A DNA stretch of 64,000 nucleotides from Glebionis coronaria. Its lineage: Eukaryota; Streptophyta; Magnoliopsida; Asterales; Asteraceae. The DNA is taken from positions 868,001-932,000 of the forward strand of contig JANFOE010000192.1 of NCBI GenBank assembly GCA_025667525.1. Reading direction: 5' to 3'. Position numbers and translations under genes: made by a program. This document shows positions 27,600 to 38,600 of this stretch, one piece after another. Position 1 is the stretch's first letter. Each line of letters starts with the position of its first letter. The notes under the pieces are model-generated. The model had not been told where the DNA came from, ran no database searches, and saw only the letters and a list, made by a program, of their open reading frames with translations.

Positions 27600-29150
27600 C
27601 TATACATCCAATGGAGTTGCATCACTAGGAGGAGTAGGAGAAACCGTCGTGGAATAGGATGGAACCACAAAAATGTCATCCTCATCATCTGAATCAGAAA
27701 GACTAGAAGGAACACCAGTACTAGAAGTTGCAAACACTTGTGGTCCTGCATCATGGTTAGTTTTGAAACGAAAATATCCTAACGAATCACTAAGATAATC
27801 AAGATCAAAATACCATTCTGGACCTTTGCCTTGGATGTTTGACTTCTCCTCAAAATACCTGAGATTAATAGTTTCAATTATCCGTTTGGCTTGAAGATTG
27901 TAGACACGATACGCCCGAGAATGAGCTGAATATCCCACAATGTATCCTTCATCTACCTTGCCATCAAACTTCCCCAAATAGTCACTAGTATTCAGAATGG
28001 TGACTGGACACCCAAAAGGCTTCAAATGAGCAATATTTGGAACTTTGCCCGTGAGCAGCTCATAAGGAGTCTTCTTGTGAGGATTGGTAATAGAAACCCT
28101 ATTCAAAACATAACTTGAAGTATTAACAGCTTCTGTCCAGAACATGGTTGGAAGCTTGGAATCTGCAAGCATAGTTCTTGCTGCTTCTATTAGTGTCCGG
28201 TTCTTTCTTTCTGCCACACCATTTTGCTGAGGAGTCCTAGCAGCACTATAATCTCTTTTGATGCCCTTAGCATTGCAAAGTGCGATGAGGTCTTTATTTT
28301 TAAACTCGGTTCCATTGTCGCAACAAATACCTTTAACTTTCTTGGACAACTGATTCTCTATCAGGGTAAGAAAATCTCTAAGAATTGAGTAGGTCTCACT
28401 TTTGGCAGTCATGAAGAACACCCACGTAAACCTGCTATAACCATCAGTTACCACCAAACAGAATTGCTTGTGGTCAATGCTCCTGATGGAAGTAGGACCA
28501 AATAAGTCCATGTGGAGAAGCTGCAATGGTTTAGTAATAAGACTTAGAGCAGTAATGGCCTTGAAGGATGCTTTGTGCTGTTTGCCTTTGCTGCATGCAA
28601 TACAATTTATATCATTTCGAAACGTCTTGGGAGGTAAACCAGAGACCAGATTCAGATTTGCAAGTTTGTGAATGGTCTTGAAGTTCACATGCCCCATCCT
28701 TCGGTGCCATTTAGTGGCTTCATCTTCTGAGGCTTTTGCAACCAGACATGCTAGTTGACCAGTAGGGTTGACTTCATTCAGCTTGATGCTATATAGATTG
28801 TGTCTTCTAGGGATTCTGAGTAAAACTTGTGAGTCATCCGGAAGCTGAAAATCTTTGGAAAGCACAAGTGCATCAGTATCGGTGAAGAGTACAAACTGCT
28901 TCTTGTCACAAATCTGAGAGACCGATATCAAGTTGAAGTGTTGAAGTGCTTCCACATAGTAGACCTGCTCAAAATTTAGATTTGGAGTCTTTATCGTTCC
29001 TTTGCCAGTGATTCTGCCTTCACCTCCACCAAAATAGACCTTGCCTCCATGAAATGGTACAAAGTTAGAGAGAAGACTTTTATTGCCAGTCATGCTCCTA
29101 GAGCAACCACTATCAACAATGCCTAGACTAGGATCCTGGTATGGAGTAAC
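27600..29150 (-). pseudogene. E pol: protease and integrase
   Basis: The frame opens at 29150 just after an in-frame TAG. The protease is recognised by GIVDSGCSRSMTGNK (DSGCS is the copia aspartic active site). The pre-integrase and zinc-binding part has WHRRMGHVNFKTIHKLA and CIACSKGKQHKASF (HHCC). The core has LHMDLFGPT (D), ICCDNGTEFKN (D) and RTPQQNGVAERKNRTLIEAA (E), followed by the copia C-terminal marker LKPFGCPVTILNT. It ends with an acidic Ser-rich tail and TAG. All catalytic residues are present, so this part could be functional but for the frame breaks on either side. Confidence 0.9.
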
Positions 29151-29205
29151 CTACAACAACAAGATAATAAAAATGCAAAAGTTAGTGTCTTAAGGGGACC
29201 CAAAC
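29151..29205 (-). other. E gag-pol junction with intron-like sequence
   Basis: Gag stops (TAA, 29182-29184), and pol opens at 29150 in a different frame after TAG. On the minus strand, the segment between carries CACTAAC (branch-point-like), a T-rich stretch and TTGTTGTAG directly before pol, and possible donors at 29205 (AAG/GTTTGG) or 29199. At 49-55 nt it is short for a plant intron. Alternatively it is an ordinary stop and frameshift junction. Confidence 0.4.
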
Positions 29206-31883
29206 CTTTTCAGGTTTGAGCCTGCCTTGTGGATCATTAGAAGAATGCCAAGAAGATTGATGAGATCCACCATTGTTCCTTGGTTGCCTATGCATCATAT
29301 GGGTATAATTATTTGACCAAGAACAACCTGCTGAGGGCTTAACAGCAGTTCCCAAATTTCCCAAACCAAAATACGTGTGGTCTAATTTATGCGGATAGAT
29401 TGGATGAAAATTTTGAAAATAATTACTGGTTGTTTGGAATCCACTATCTCTCCAATAATCAGACGCGAAAGGAGAGGATACTCTAGAAGTAATAAATATT
29501 GGAGCACTAGGATTAAGTCTTCTAGAAGCATATGAAGCAGCTCCTGGTGAACCAGGAGCAGGAAAAGCATGATTAACAGATGCATGTGTGTCATAATAAT
29601 CACAATCTTTAATTAAATGAAAGGAACTGCCAAAAACAAAACATGTTTTGAAAGACCTTTTATTAGAATGAGATTGTTTCATACTGCCTACTTTATTACA
29701 CACATTTCTAGGAAAAACATTCTTCCTAGGACTCAATAAAGAAGAACCAGACACACTTGACTTGACAGCAACTTTTTCTTCACACTTCCTAGCACCAGTA
29801 GCAGCATGTTCATTCGACTTGGAACTTGTAGGTCTTGACTCGTCACTTGAACCATTAGATGCAGAGTCACCGGCTTTGTCACTGAAAGTACATGAGACAA
29901 AGTCATTAGTATTAGTAGAACTTGTTGGGGACTCAAGCATCTGTGATCCATCCGAGTCATTATGCCATGAAGTGGGCATAAAAGTTCCAGTAAGAGGAGG
30001 AGGGACAACATGCATTTCTGCTGCTGGTTTAAACCTATTGTAACTAGGTTTGCCCTCATCCTCTTTGTCGGCATCAAAGACACTTGAGAAAGATAAATCA
30101 AATACATCTTCTGAATCAATATATTTTTCAAATCCTAAGCCTCTTTTAGTTCTGCCAGACATGCTACTATCAATTAATTTTGAAAGATTTATAGGTGCCT
30201 TTTGCCATTTGTCAAATCTTAGCATTGTAGCATCTAATTTAGCTTGCATCTCTTCTTTTTCTTTGATACTAGCATCTCTTTCAGTTTCTGTATATTTAAG
30301 CATATTGGTAGTGTTTTCTAAATTAATGCTTAGTATCCTGATTTTATCCTCATACGCACGTTGTGTATCTTGTAACCACCTCTTTTGTTGTTCCAATGTG
30401 TTTAATGAAGCCTTATAGGCTTGAACCTCTAAAAAATACTTATCATTTTGATCATTTACTTCATTAAATTGGGACAATAATTCTGAGTATTTATCATGAC
30501 AACCAAGAGGACAATGTTGTACCTGAGGTGAGATGCCCATAAGAGCAAACTCGTCTGCTTCTTCTGCATCAGAGAGATTCCCAGCAATCATTGCAAACAC
30601 GTCAGTCGAGGACTCAGCTGACTCGAGAGTATAAGCCTGATGATCATTCCAGTTGACCATAGAGTCAACAGATACCAATGCCTTTCTGTCATCTTTTACC
30701 TCCTGAACCTTGAAAGCGGAGTACCTTCCCTTCTCCTGATCATTCTTGCTAGGGCACTCCCTTGCAAAGTGACCCTGTTGCTGGCAGTTATAGCATCTTA
30801 CCTTGCTTCTATCGAATCTTGCTGGCTCCCGAGGGTTGTAATTAAATTTCCTTCCTGCTTTCTTCTCAAACTTGTGAACCCTAAGAGTAAGCATGGCCAT
30901 CTGCCATTTAAGATCCATCTCATCCAGGTCAAGTTTATCGACCTGTTTGAAGTCATCAAAAGCAAGTTGTTGTTCAACATTAACATCAGCCACAAAAGAA
31001 TGAAGAACAGCTTCTACCATACTACCAGACTTGATAGTAGGATCAGGACCAGAAGTATGCTGAACAGTATGCTGAGAGGAGATAGTATTGCTAGGGCTAC
31101 TTGCATATGACATGGGACTAGATGCCATAGAACTCACAAAGGCTGAATTAGCAGGAGTGGGAAAAGAGTCACTTGAAAATCCTCTTACATGAGGTTCGAA
31201 AGTTCTGAGCCTATGAAACAGATCATCAAAAGTGAGATAATCAAGCCCACCTTTGGCTTTGAGAGAGATCACACCTGATTCCATGAGTAGGGTAATGCTT
31301 TAAGAAACCTTGCATTAATATCACCATCATCAGGCTTTGACCGAAGTTGATTCAGCTGGCTCAATATCTTCTGGAACCTATCATACCCTTGATTTAGACC
31401 TTCAGTTTCTGAGATTTTGAATTCAATGAATTCATCTCTCAGCATGGACCTTCGCATTTTCTTTGACTCCTCATTCCCACTGAACCTTGCTTTTATGCCA
31501 TTCCAGATCTCTCTGGAATCATCCAAATGGTAGAAGTCACCCATGTGATCTTCAGGAAGAGATTGAAGCAAAATCGTTTTTGCTTTTACCTCCTTCTGAA
31601 TAGCTATGATTTCCTCATGAGATTTAGGGTCAAGAAGAGTAATATTACCGTTCTTGTCTTGTCCAGTAAGCTTCCTGCTGTTCCCATTCAGAATGATCTT
31701 CCAAAGATCTTGATCAGTGTTGGTGATCCACCATTCCATCTTCATTGCCCAGTTATCATATTCACCCTTCTTCAGAAGAGGGAATTTACCATTCGTGTTA
31801 GAGACCGTAGCCAGGATCTGCTGAGGTTGCACAATTTTAGGAGTTCCTTCTTCTCCTGTTTGAGTAGAAGTTGAGGCAGACAT
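29182..31883 (-). pseudogene. E gag, one frameshift
   Basis: Starts at ATG 31883 (MSASTSTQTGEEGTP). The N-terminal part is the copia gag fold (GEYDNWAMKMEWWITNTDQD, LLQSLPEDHMGDFYHLDD, FLKALPYSW). The frame is lost at 31269-31284 (TGA), where a one-base shift rejoins SLKAKGGLDYLTFDDL. A perfect CCHC knuckle follows (CYNCQQQGHFARECP, about 30750-30800). Then comes a long helical region (DTQRAYEDKIRI, TERDASIKEKEEMQAKLDA) typical of Sirevirus gag. A second knuckle-like block has lost one cysteine (CFVFGSSFHLIKDC). Total about 900 codons, long for copia gag but usual for SIRE. It would form the particle and bind RNA. Confidence 0.88.
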
Positions 31884-31928
31884 GATAAAAAAAATGTCAG
31901 AAAACTTGATTCTTCTTGTATAGAGACC

Positions 31929-31947
31929 CTCCCAGGCTCTGATACCA
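31929..31947 (-). other. E primer-binding site
   Basis: Minus strand TGGTATCAGAGCCTGGGAG, two bases inside the 5' LTR. It is complementary to the 3' end of initiator tRNA-Met and fixes the minus orientation. Confidence 0.88.
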
Positions 31948-31949
31948 CT

Positions 31950-32414
31950 TGTTGGGTCTACTAGATGTAGATCTTGCAGCCTGTCAGGACCGGTGAATGA
32001 CTTCTGTAATCACAAGTCAAATCACAAAGAGACTCTATACACAATATGAATGTAGAATATAAATATAATTAAGAAGAACAGAATAACTGTAAAGACTTGA
32101 TCCTTTCTAAGGATTTCTAATATTGATAATGACTAGAACTACGTTTGGTGAAGGTGTGTCTAACCCTTCTGCCTAAGGTTCCTTTTATACTACAAGGAAA
32201 CCCTAATACATCATTAAAGAAAACGTGTAAAACTGATATGCATATCCTTTCCTAACATATCTCATGCATATCCTAACAGAATATTAAGTAAATAATAAAG
32301 TTTGGCTTCGACTAGGACCAGGAGCAGGACTTGCTCCTACTACTACTAGGACCAGGAGCAACTACATACCTCCTAGTCAACCTATTACATATAACTATTA
32401 CAATGGTCCTAACA
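31950..32414 (-). repeat. E 5' LTR
   Basis: 465 bp, same length as the 3' LTR, with 6 differences seen by eye. The minus-strand TATAAAAGG box at 32181-32189 is about 225 bp into the LTR and would drive the genomic RNA. Confidence 0.92.
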
Positions 32415-34187
32415 GGACACCGGCGCAGACCAGCCATCACCACCACCAGTACAACAACAACCACCAGTACAACAACAACCACCAGCACAACAGCAACCAC
32501 CGCTGTTTGTCAGCTCCTCACTATCGTCGAATAATCTTACTGAGGATGCTGAGATTGCCGCGCGACAATTTGAAGAAGAGGACAATTCTGCTTTGGATAA
32601 GAGCCAAAGGAGCCCCCAAATAGCTTCGCGCAAAGCCGCTCGCACGGGGGCTGGGCCCTAATGGACAGAGGCGCGAGTGACTAAGGAACAGATTGAGGAG
32701 AATCTCGCGAGGACTCCTCCACGTACTCCCCCTACCACCATCAACTTAAGGTAAACGCTTGTCTTTGCAGTATCGCTATCGTCCATATTCCTCCGTATAT
32801 GTCTCTAATCGCTTCTTTCGTGTATCAGTGATGACCAGGAAAAGTCCTCCGCGAAGGCTGATGCACGCCTTCCGCCCAAAAAGAGACTTCAACCGCGGGG
32901 GGAAGCGTGTTCCCTCAAGACCCCGTGTTTGCTCCCGATTGAAGGTTGCCCGTGTGCTTAGAGTTGACCGGTGCGTTTGACTGTTCCAGCTTCTTGGACA
33001 ACATCGTACCCCCTAGCCGAGCTGCGATACTGGAGGGAATGAGCGACGTGGTTCTGGAAGACGAAGTTAGTTATTTTTTGTCGCAGAACGTGACATTGAT
33101 GTCACGCATCAAGTAGAGGTTCTTAGAGCTATCCGCCCAAGTTCAGACCACTGAAGAGAGACTTGGGAAAATTATTAAGGAGAAGTCTCTTGCCATTTGG
33201 GAAATGCAAGAAAAAATCAACCAAGAGGTCGAGAGAGGGCGAGAAGATGCTTCTCTCATCCACTCCCTAACAGAAGAGAAGGATAAGCTAGCCTCCACAC
33301 TTGATGATGAGCGCGCCCAGCTCAATCAGCTAAAGGCCTCCAATCAAGAAGCAATGGGGGCCTTTGAGCAGGGAAATAATAAATTTGTGGCGGATGTAGA
33401 TGCGCTGGGCACAAGGGTTAAAGGAGAGGTGGGTGATCTCAGCAGCCAACTGAAGAGGTTGAGTATTGAGTTGGATGAAGACTTGTCCGTGTTTGATGAA
33501 GGAGGTAGACGAGAAGCGATGGCTGGTGCGCTATGGTTTGCGCCTAGCCGCCATGGGTGCTTTGGAAGACCCTATTTTGCGGGCCTCTTTTGCCCAATCT
33601 ATTATAGTGGCGGTGAATGAGGGTACTTCCAAGGACTTAGTGAAGGCGCACAAAGCTGATTTGTTAAAGAAAGATTTGACAGAGGTTCCCTTCTATGACC
33701 TTACTACCGAGTCTAAGCTCACAACCGCCCTCAAGGATATGAGTGTTTATCGTTGCCATCTTTTGGTCTTAGTGACAGGGACCATGAGTTGCCCTTTTAG
33801 ATTGTGATGGAAGGGCTCACTTTGGCGCGTCATAAGGTAGAGGGCGCAGAGGCACAGCCGGACTTTCACTTGAAGCCTTCCGTGGAGAAGCTAACATTAC
33901 CAATTTTCGCTCAGCCCAGGGATGTGCTTGACCCTTTTAGGGTTGAGAAGGAAGTGTCGTTGTCCGAGGTGCTTGCGGCACATGAAAGTCGTGCTGCTGT
34001 CAAGAAGGTTGTGCTGAACACAGAAGTTGCACCTTCTGTTGGCGCGGCCCACCTTTCTTCCTCCATTCCTATCCTTCCTTTGCCGCTGCTAGAGAGGGAT
34101 GTGTGCGTGCTGGATCTAATAGAGAAGGGCATGAAAGAGCATTGCGCCACAGCTTATTGCCCCCCCCCCCCTTCTGAAGTTGAATAA
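32415..34187 (+). pseudogene. D antisense accessory gene, 3' part
   Basis: Continues the exon broken by E: a Pro/Gln-rich segment (PPVQQQ repeats), then an acidic and basic stretch (LTEDAEIAARQFEEEDNSAL). An intron with GTAAAC donor at 32751 and TATCAG acceptor ending 32828 joins NL to SDDQEKSS in frame. Next is a clear coiled coil at 33150-33480 (EERLGKIIKEKSLAIWEMQE, IHSLTEEKDKLASTLDDERA), then VRYGLRLAAMGALEDPILRA and a C-terminal tail ending TAA at 34185-34187. Stops and frameshifts occur near 32660, 32955-33150, 33480, 33620 and 33805. The role is unknown. The predicted protein would be a coiled-coil accessory factor encoded on the strand opposite to gag-pol. Confidence 0.7.
32448..32499 (+). 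repeat. 18-bp tandem repeat coding PPVQQQ
   Basis: About three copies of CCACCAGTACAACAACAA (the last with GCA and CAG changes), in frame in the antisense gene and encoding a Pro-Gln linker. Confidence 0.8.
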
Positions 34188-34810
34188 ATCCTCATCTGAC
34201 ACCAATTTACATTCCAACAAGTTACCTGACTTGTAAATATGTTGTGTACTTTGTATGTGCAAATGTTCGCCCTTTATTTGTAATGAACACTTCCTACTTT
34301 TTGTTACGAGAATTATGTTTAATGTTTATAGCGCAGATTCGCATTATAAGTTAATGTAAACTCATTAATGGTCCTTATGGGTGAGGCAAATTCATTACAT
34401 GTGGTATACCGCTACTACCATAAAGACGGCCAGGTGAGGCTGACCAATTGTTAGGTATGCATGATTGTGTCTTATCAGTCTTAGAGCGTACTGGCTGTAT
34501 GACTTGCTACGACGTCATTAATAGCAAGGGGCCTAACAAGGATACATGATCTGTGGTCGATGGGGTTGCATCCCTCTTACTCGACGAGTCTAATTAGTAG
34601 GGTAGACTCATTCCTATTATTTCTCCTGGAAACGTTGTGCACGAGTGCCCCAGTAGGCAACATATGACATAGACAAAGTGTACGTATGATGAAAATAAAT
34701 ATTTTTAGAATGCGCCGTGGAACTAGCTACGGACCACGACAGTTTTATTAACACTTTTAAGATTTTTAATACATGAGATAAAAGAAAAATAATACATTGG
34801 TTTCAGAAGC
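34188..34810. other. D spacer between convergent antisense gene and integrase
   Basis: Holds the 3' end of the plus-strand antisense gene and, on the minus strand, the 3' end of pol. No reading frame of note on either strand. I cannot name poly(A) signals with confidence. Confidence 0.5.
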
Positions 34811-35820
34811 TCGCTGCTAAAGGTAGCACTTCTTTAGGTGGCATATGTTCCAAGGCCTCTGTAGGTCGCGACAATCCATGTCGCGTAGTCGATATGCCCC
34901 GTTCCCCAATGCATATGTCACCTTGTAAGGTCCCTCCCACTTAGGCCCAAGTTTTCCTGTATTTTCAGCTCGGCTAGCCGCGTTTGAGCGATACACAAAA
35001 TCACCTAGCCTAAAGGAAGTCTTTCATACCCTAGCATCGTAGTAACCCTTCATTTTTGCTTTTGACTTGGCCTCGTGGATAGCTGCCAACTCTCTCTACT
35101 CCTCGATTATGTCCAGGTTCAATCGTAATTCATCATCATTTGCGACCATGTCTACTTCTGCTGTGCAGAGCATTTGTAATCCAATCTCGGCTGGGATAAC
35201 TGCCTCTGTTTTATATGTTAGGGCGAAAGGGGTATCGCCCGAAGCAGTGTTTATCATTGTGCGATGTGCCCACAAGACATGTGATAACTCGTCAACCCAT
35301 TTCTTGTTGTGTTCCCCTAACCGCTCTTTCCACAAGTCCATTTGTTTGCGGATGGGATACCGATGCGAACCTTTGGTTTATGTTGTTTTTCGCGCACCAA
35401 TCTTTGAATGGGTTCTCCGCGAATTGTTTTCCATTATCAGAAACTGTGTCCCCGGGTAGCCCGAAGCGACATACTATATTGTCCAATACGAACCTTTTTA
35501 CTTGGTTCCCTATAATTGTTGCGACTGCCTTTGCCTCAATCCACCTCGTGAAGTAATCCATCGCGACTATTAGGAACTAAATTCTACCCGCAGCTACGGG
35601 AAAAGGTCCTACGATGTTTATTCCCCACTTGAAGAATGGCCAGGGAAGTGATGGGTGTAAGTTCCTCTTGGGGTTGACGTGGTATCGGCCTGTGTACCTG
35701 GCAGTCATTGCCTTTGTTTATGAGTGTACGTGCATCCGCGTGCATGGTTGGCCAATAATATCCGCTGCGCAACGCTGTTTCCACCACTGACCTTGTCCCT
35801 ACGTGCATGCCGCATGATCC
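34811..35820 (-). pseudogene. D integrase
   Basis: Order right to left: zinc-binding remnant with SGYYWPTMHADARTL (35730-35790), core start DYFTRWIEAKAVA (first D), FGLPGDTVSDNGKQFAENPF (second D), FASVSHPQTNGLVERAVRG (E), then LWAHRTMINTASGDTPFALT and a C-terminal part with GNGAYRL-like and DLQRPWN-like text down to about 34811. Three pieces in different frames show at least two frameshifts. It would catalyse D cDNA insertion. Confidence 0.85.
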
Positions 35821-36090
35821 CTCGTGTACTTCACTAATTACATATTGCGCTTGCCGCGGCCCTACGCATCTTAGCCATGCTGAAGGAATGATCGTTTGTA
35901 AAGGATCCCATCACTAACTTCGAACTGTCTCGAGCGTCTTCGTATTCACCGCGCTTCGATTTCGTCATGCAGGAGTGAATATTTCATCAAATAGTCTATG
36001 ATTGATGTCATCCATGTAGGACCTTCCTCCTCCACTACCGATGTGACTTCTTGCTCTTTTATTGATTTGTCCTTAAGGATCTCTACTAGG
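35821..36090 (-). pseudogene. D linker between archaeal-type RNase H and integrase
   Basis: Low-conservation stretch with scattered stops in all minus frames. It corresponds to the usual spacer upstream of the integrase zinc domain in Tat elements. No domain seen. Confidence 0.5.
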
Positions 36091-36540
36091 ACCTATCTTG
36101 ACAGGTGTGCAAAGCTGGTGGACGCTATTTTGCTGAGTGCGTCCGCTTTCTTGTTCTCCCCCTAAGTACTTGGCGGATTAGGAACTTTTCGAATCCTTCA
36201 ATTTATTACATGGCTTTTTGCAATTATTGTACCATGTTCTCTTCTTTTGCCTCGTATTCGACAAGTATGTGGTTTGCTACCAGGCGAGAATCTAAATTTG
36301 TTCAAGATTGCGCACGCCCATTCGGGCTGCAATTCTTAGTCCTGCTATAAGCACCTCGTATTCCACCTCGTTATTTGTAGCTGTGAACTCAAAACACAGT
36401 GCGTGTGTAAATTCTATTCCTTCATGATTGGAGAGTATGAGCCCTGCGCCAGACCCATTAGTGCAAGAGGACCCATCAATGAATAAGATCCATGGGTCTT
36501 GGTCTTCTTCCTTTTGTTTTGGCTCCTGAACGCCCTCTTC
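36091..36540 (-). pseudogene. D second, archaeal-type RNase H (aRNH)
   Basis: Minus-strand reading has WILFIDGSSCTNGSGAGLIL (first catalytic D), then EFTATNNEVEYEVLIAGLRI (E) and a DSRLVANHILVEYEA block (D). Such a second RNase H between RT/RNase H and integrase is, from established knowledge, characteristic of the plant Tat lineage. Frames are broken between the blocks. Confidence 0.8.
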
Positions 36541-37870
36541 TATTTTTTCGATGATGAAATCTGCCAGAATTTATCCTTTTATGGTATTGCGCGGTCTGTA
36601 CGTAATGTTGTGTTCCCCAAGTAAAACACTTCACTTCTGTAATCTACCTGCGACGTCCGGTTTTGATATTATTTGTTTTATTGGTTTATCTGTGATCACC
36701 ACTATAGGATGTGCTTGGAAGTATCTGCGCAACCTTTTCGCTGCAAATACTAGTGCGAGTACCAATTTCTCCATTGGGGTATAATTTAGTTCCGAGCTTT
36801 GTAATGCTCTGGTTATGAAGTATACTGGTGTTTGCACATTTTCCCTATTCGTCATTAGCACCGCACTGATTGTTCCGTGTGTAGCTGACAAATACATTAT
36901 CAGTTTTTGTTTAGGGCGTGGCGCGACTAACATAGGGAGTGAAGCTAAATGTGTTTTTAGTTCCTCGAAGGCTTTCTTAGCTTCCTTTGTCCAATTGAAG
37001 TCTCCTTTCTTGATGCACTTCTTGAGTGTTTTAAATAAAGGGAGCGACTTTTGTGCGGATTTGGATAAGAACCTATTCAACCCTACGAGCTTCCCATTTA
37101 GCGGTTGCAATTCCTTTTTCATCGTTAGGTTTTGAAGCTGAATGACTGCGTCTGTCTTTTCCGGGCAGGGTTTGATGCCATTGGGGTCAATCATGTATCC
37201 TAGGAACATGCCTTTTGTTTCCCCAAAAGTGCATTTCTTTGGGTTTAACTTCCTGTTTATTCTCCTAAGTGTTGAGAATGTTTCTTCTATATCCCGGATA
37301 AGTTCACTCTCTGTGTGACTTTTTATTACTAGGTCATCAACATACACCTCCAAATTTCGACCTATTTGACCTTCGAGCGCTTTATCAACCAACCGCGGGT
37401 ACGTGGCCCCTGCGTTCTTAAGTCCGAATGGCATTTTTGTGTAGCAATACACACCCTGGCTGGTATGGAATGATGTTTTTTCTTCATCCTGCCTTGCCAT
37501 TTGTATCTGGTGGTATACCTTTTATGCGTCCAGGAAGCATTTAAAAGGATATCTACACAGCGATTCTACTTTCCAATCTATCTCTGGGAGTGGATAGCAG
37601 TCTTAGGGGCAAGCCTTATTGAGGTCTTTGAAGTCAACACACATGCGCCAGCTGCTATCGTGTTTTTTAACCATCACTGGGTTAGCGAGCCAATCATGGT
37701 AGTAAACCTCCCTCATGATTACTGCGTCTACCAGCTTTTTCACTTCCTCAAGTATCACCTTGTTACGTTCTGGGACCTGTCCTCTTTTCTTTTGCCTAAC
37801 TGGGGGGTATCCTTCACGGATTTAAAGCTTGTGTTCAGCTATTGACCTTGGTACCCCCGTCATGTCTTTA
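36541..37870 (-). pseudogene. D reverse transcriptase and first RNase H
   Basis: The best-preserved D segment is open from 37500 to 36631. RT motifs: YCYTKMPFGLKNAGATYPRL, NLEVYVDDLVIKSHTE (catalytic YVDD at 37333-37344), FLGYMIDPNGIKPCP. The first RNase H is degenerate (MYLSATHGTISAVLM, TPVYFITRALQSSELNYTPM) and lacks the usual first aspartate. Upstream, the N-terminal RT (RMCVDFKDLNKACP, YPLPEID) has TAA stops near 37598-37604 and 37527. A lead-in similar to KLVDAVIMREVYYHDWLANP is visible to about 37750. Confidence 0.87.
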
Positions 37871-38600
37871 GGTTCCTACGCGAAGACGTCTAGGTTGTCC
37901 TTTAAGATGCGGCACATGTCAGCCTTTCCTTCGTCAGACAATGTCCTTCCGATCGTTAATTCTTGATCTAGATATTGCGGATGGACTGCCACTTTTAGGT
38001 TCGGCGGCGAGTCTATCATGGGTTCCATTGTAACCCGAGGGGGTTCTGAGATCGTGTTGCACTCTGGAAGTGCTATAGCTGTGTTGAAGATCGTTACAAT
38101 TCCTCCCTCCACTGGGAACTTCATCATGCCATGGGTCGTAGAAGGTACTGCTCGCATTGTTAGTATGGCAGGTCGTCCAATGATTTTGTTAAACTGTGAT
38201 GGAGACCGTATCAAGAAGTTCATTGAGACCTTTGTCGAATGTTCGTCTTTTCCCACTTTTACTACTAGCTTTAGTTGGCCCAAAGGCCACACCATTTCTC
38301 CACTCAATCTAATGAGCGGGGAGGTTACCGGTATCATTTCCCGCTTTACTTATGCGCTGAGTTTCAGGAAACAGTGTTCATACATTATTTCTACTGATGA
38401 GCCTCCATCGACATACATACGATGTATACTATGTTCGCCGATGTTTATTTCTATCACTAATGGGCCCTCTGGCACATTTCTTGCGCCAAGAGAGGGAAGG
38501 AGATGTATCTTCCTTTCGAGAATTTTTTGCTCACCTTTTGTTTTGTCCTTCGCTGCCATGCTTCCACCATGTAGACGTTTGTGGTAGCGGTTTTTGGTTT
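37871..38600 (-). pseudogene. D protease
   Basis: The retropepsin active site reads MYVDGGSSVEIMYEHC (about 38385-38430). DGGSS in place of DTGSS is, as I recall, a common form in Asteraceae Tat copies. It is followed by IRLSGEMVWPLGQL, SPSQFNKIIGRPAILTMRAV and MMKFPVEGGIVTI, then the spacer to RT (TIGRTLSDEGKADMCRIL). TAA at 38350-38352 splits it, with the same frame on either side and the same frame as RT. Confidence 0.82.

Larger units (their letters stand above)
20273..32414 (-). mobile_element. E: Sirevirus-like Ty1/copia element, 12.1 kb
   Basis: Identical-length LTRs (465 bp each) differing at 6 positions flank, from right to left: initiator-Met PBS, gag, protease, integrase, RT, RNase H, a long accessory gene, tandem repeats and a purine tract. 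The order integrase before RT is that of copia. Integrase and RT wording plus the large gag and post-pol gene fit the SIRE lineage. The target duplicate is GGACT/GGACA (20268-20272, 32415-32419), one mismatch. It sits in an exon of the D antisense gene. Deleting it gives NEDTGADQ in frame. Coding is near-complete but has four in-frame TAG stops and one gag frameshift. Confidence 0.92.

Noticed and set aside
38385..38430. D protease dead because DGGSS replaces DTGSS
   Set aside because: I recall the DGG form as common in Asteraceae Tat elements, so it is not evidence of decay by itself. The stop downstream is.
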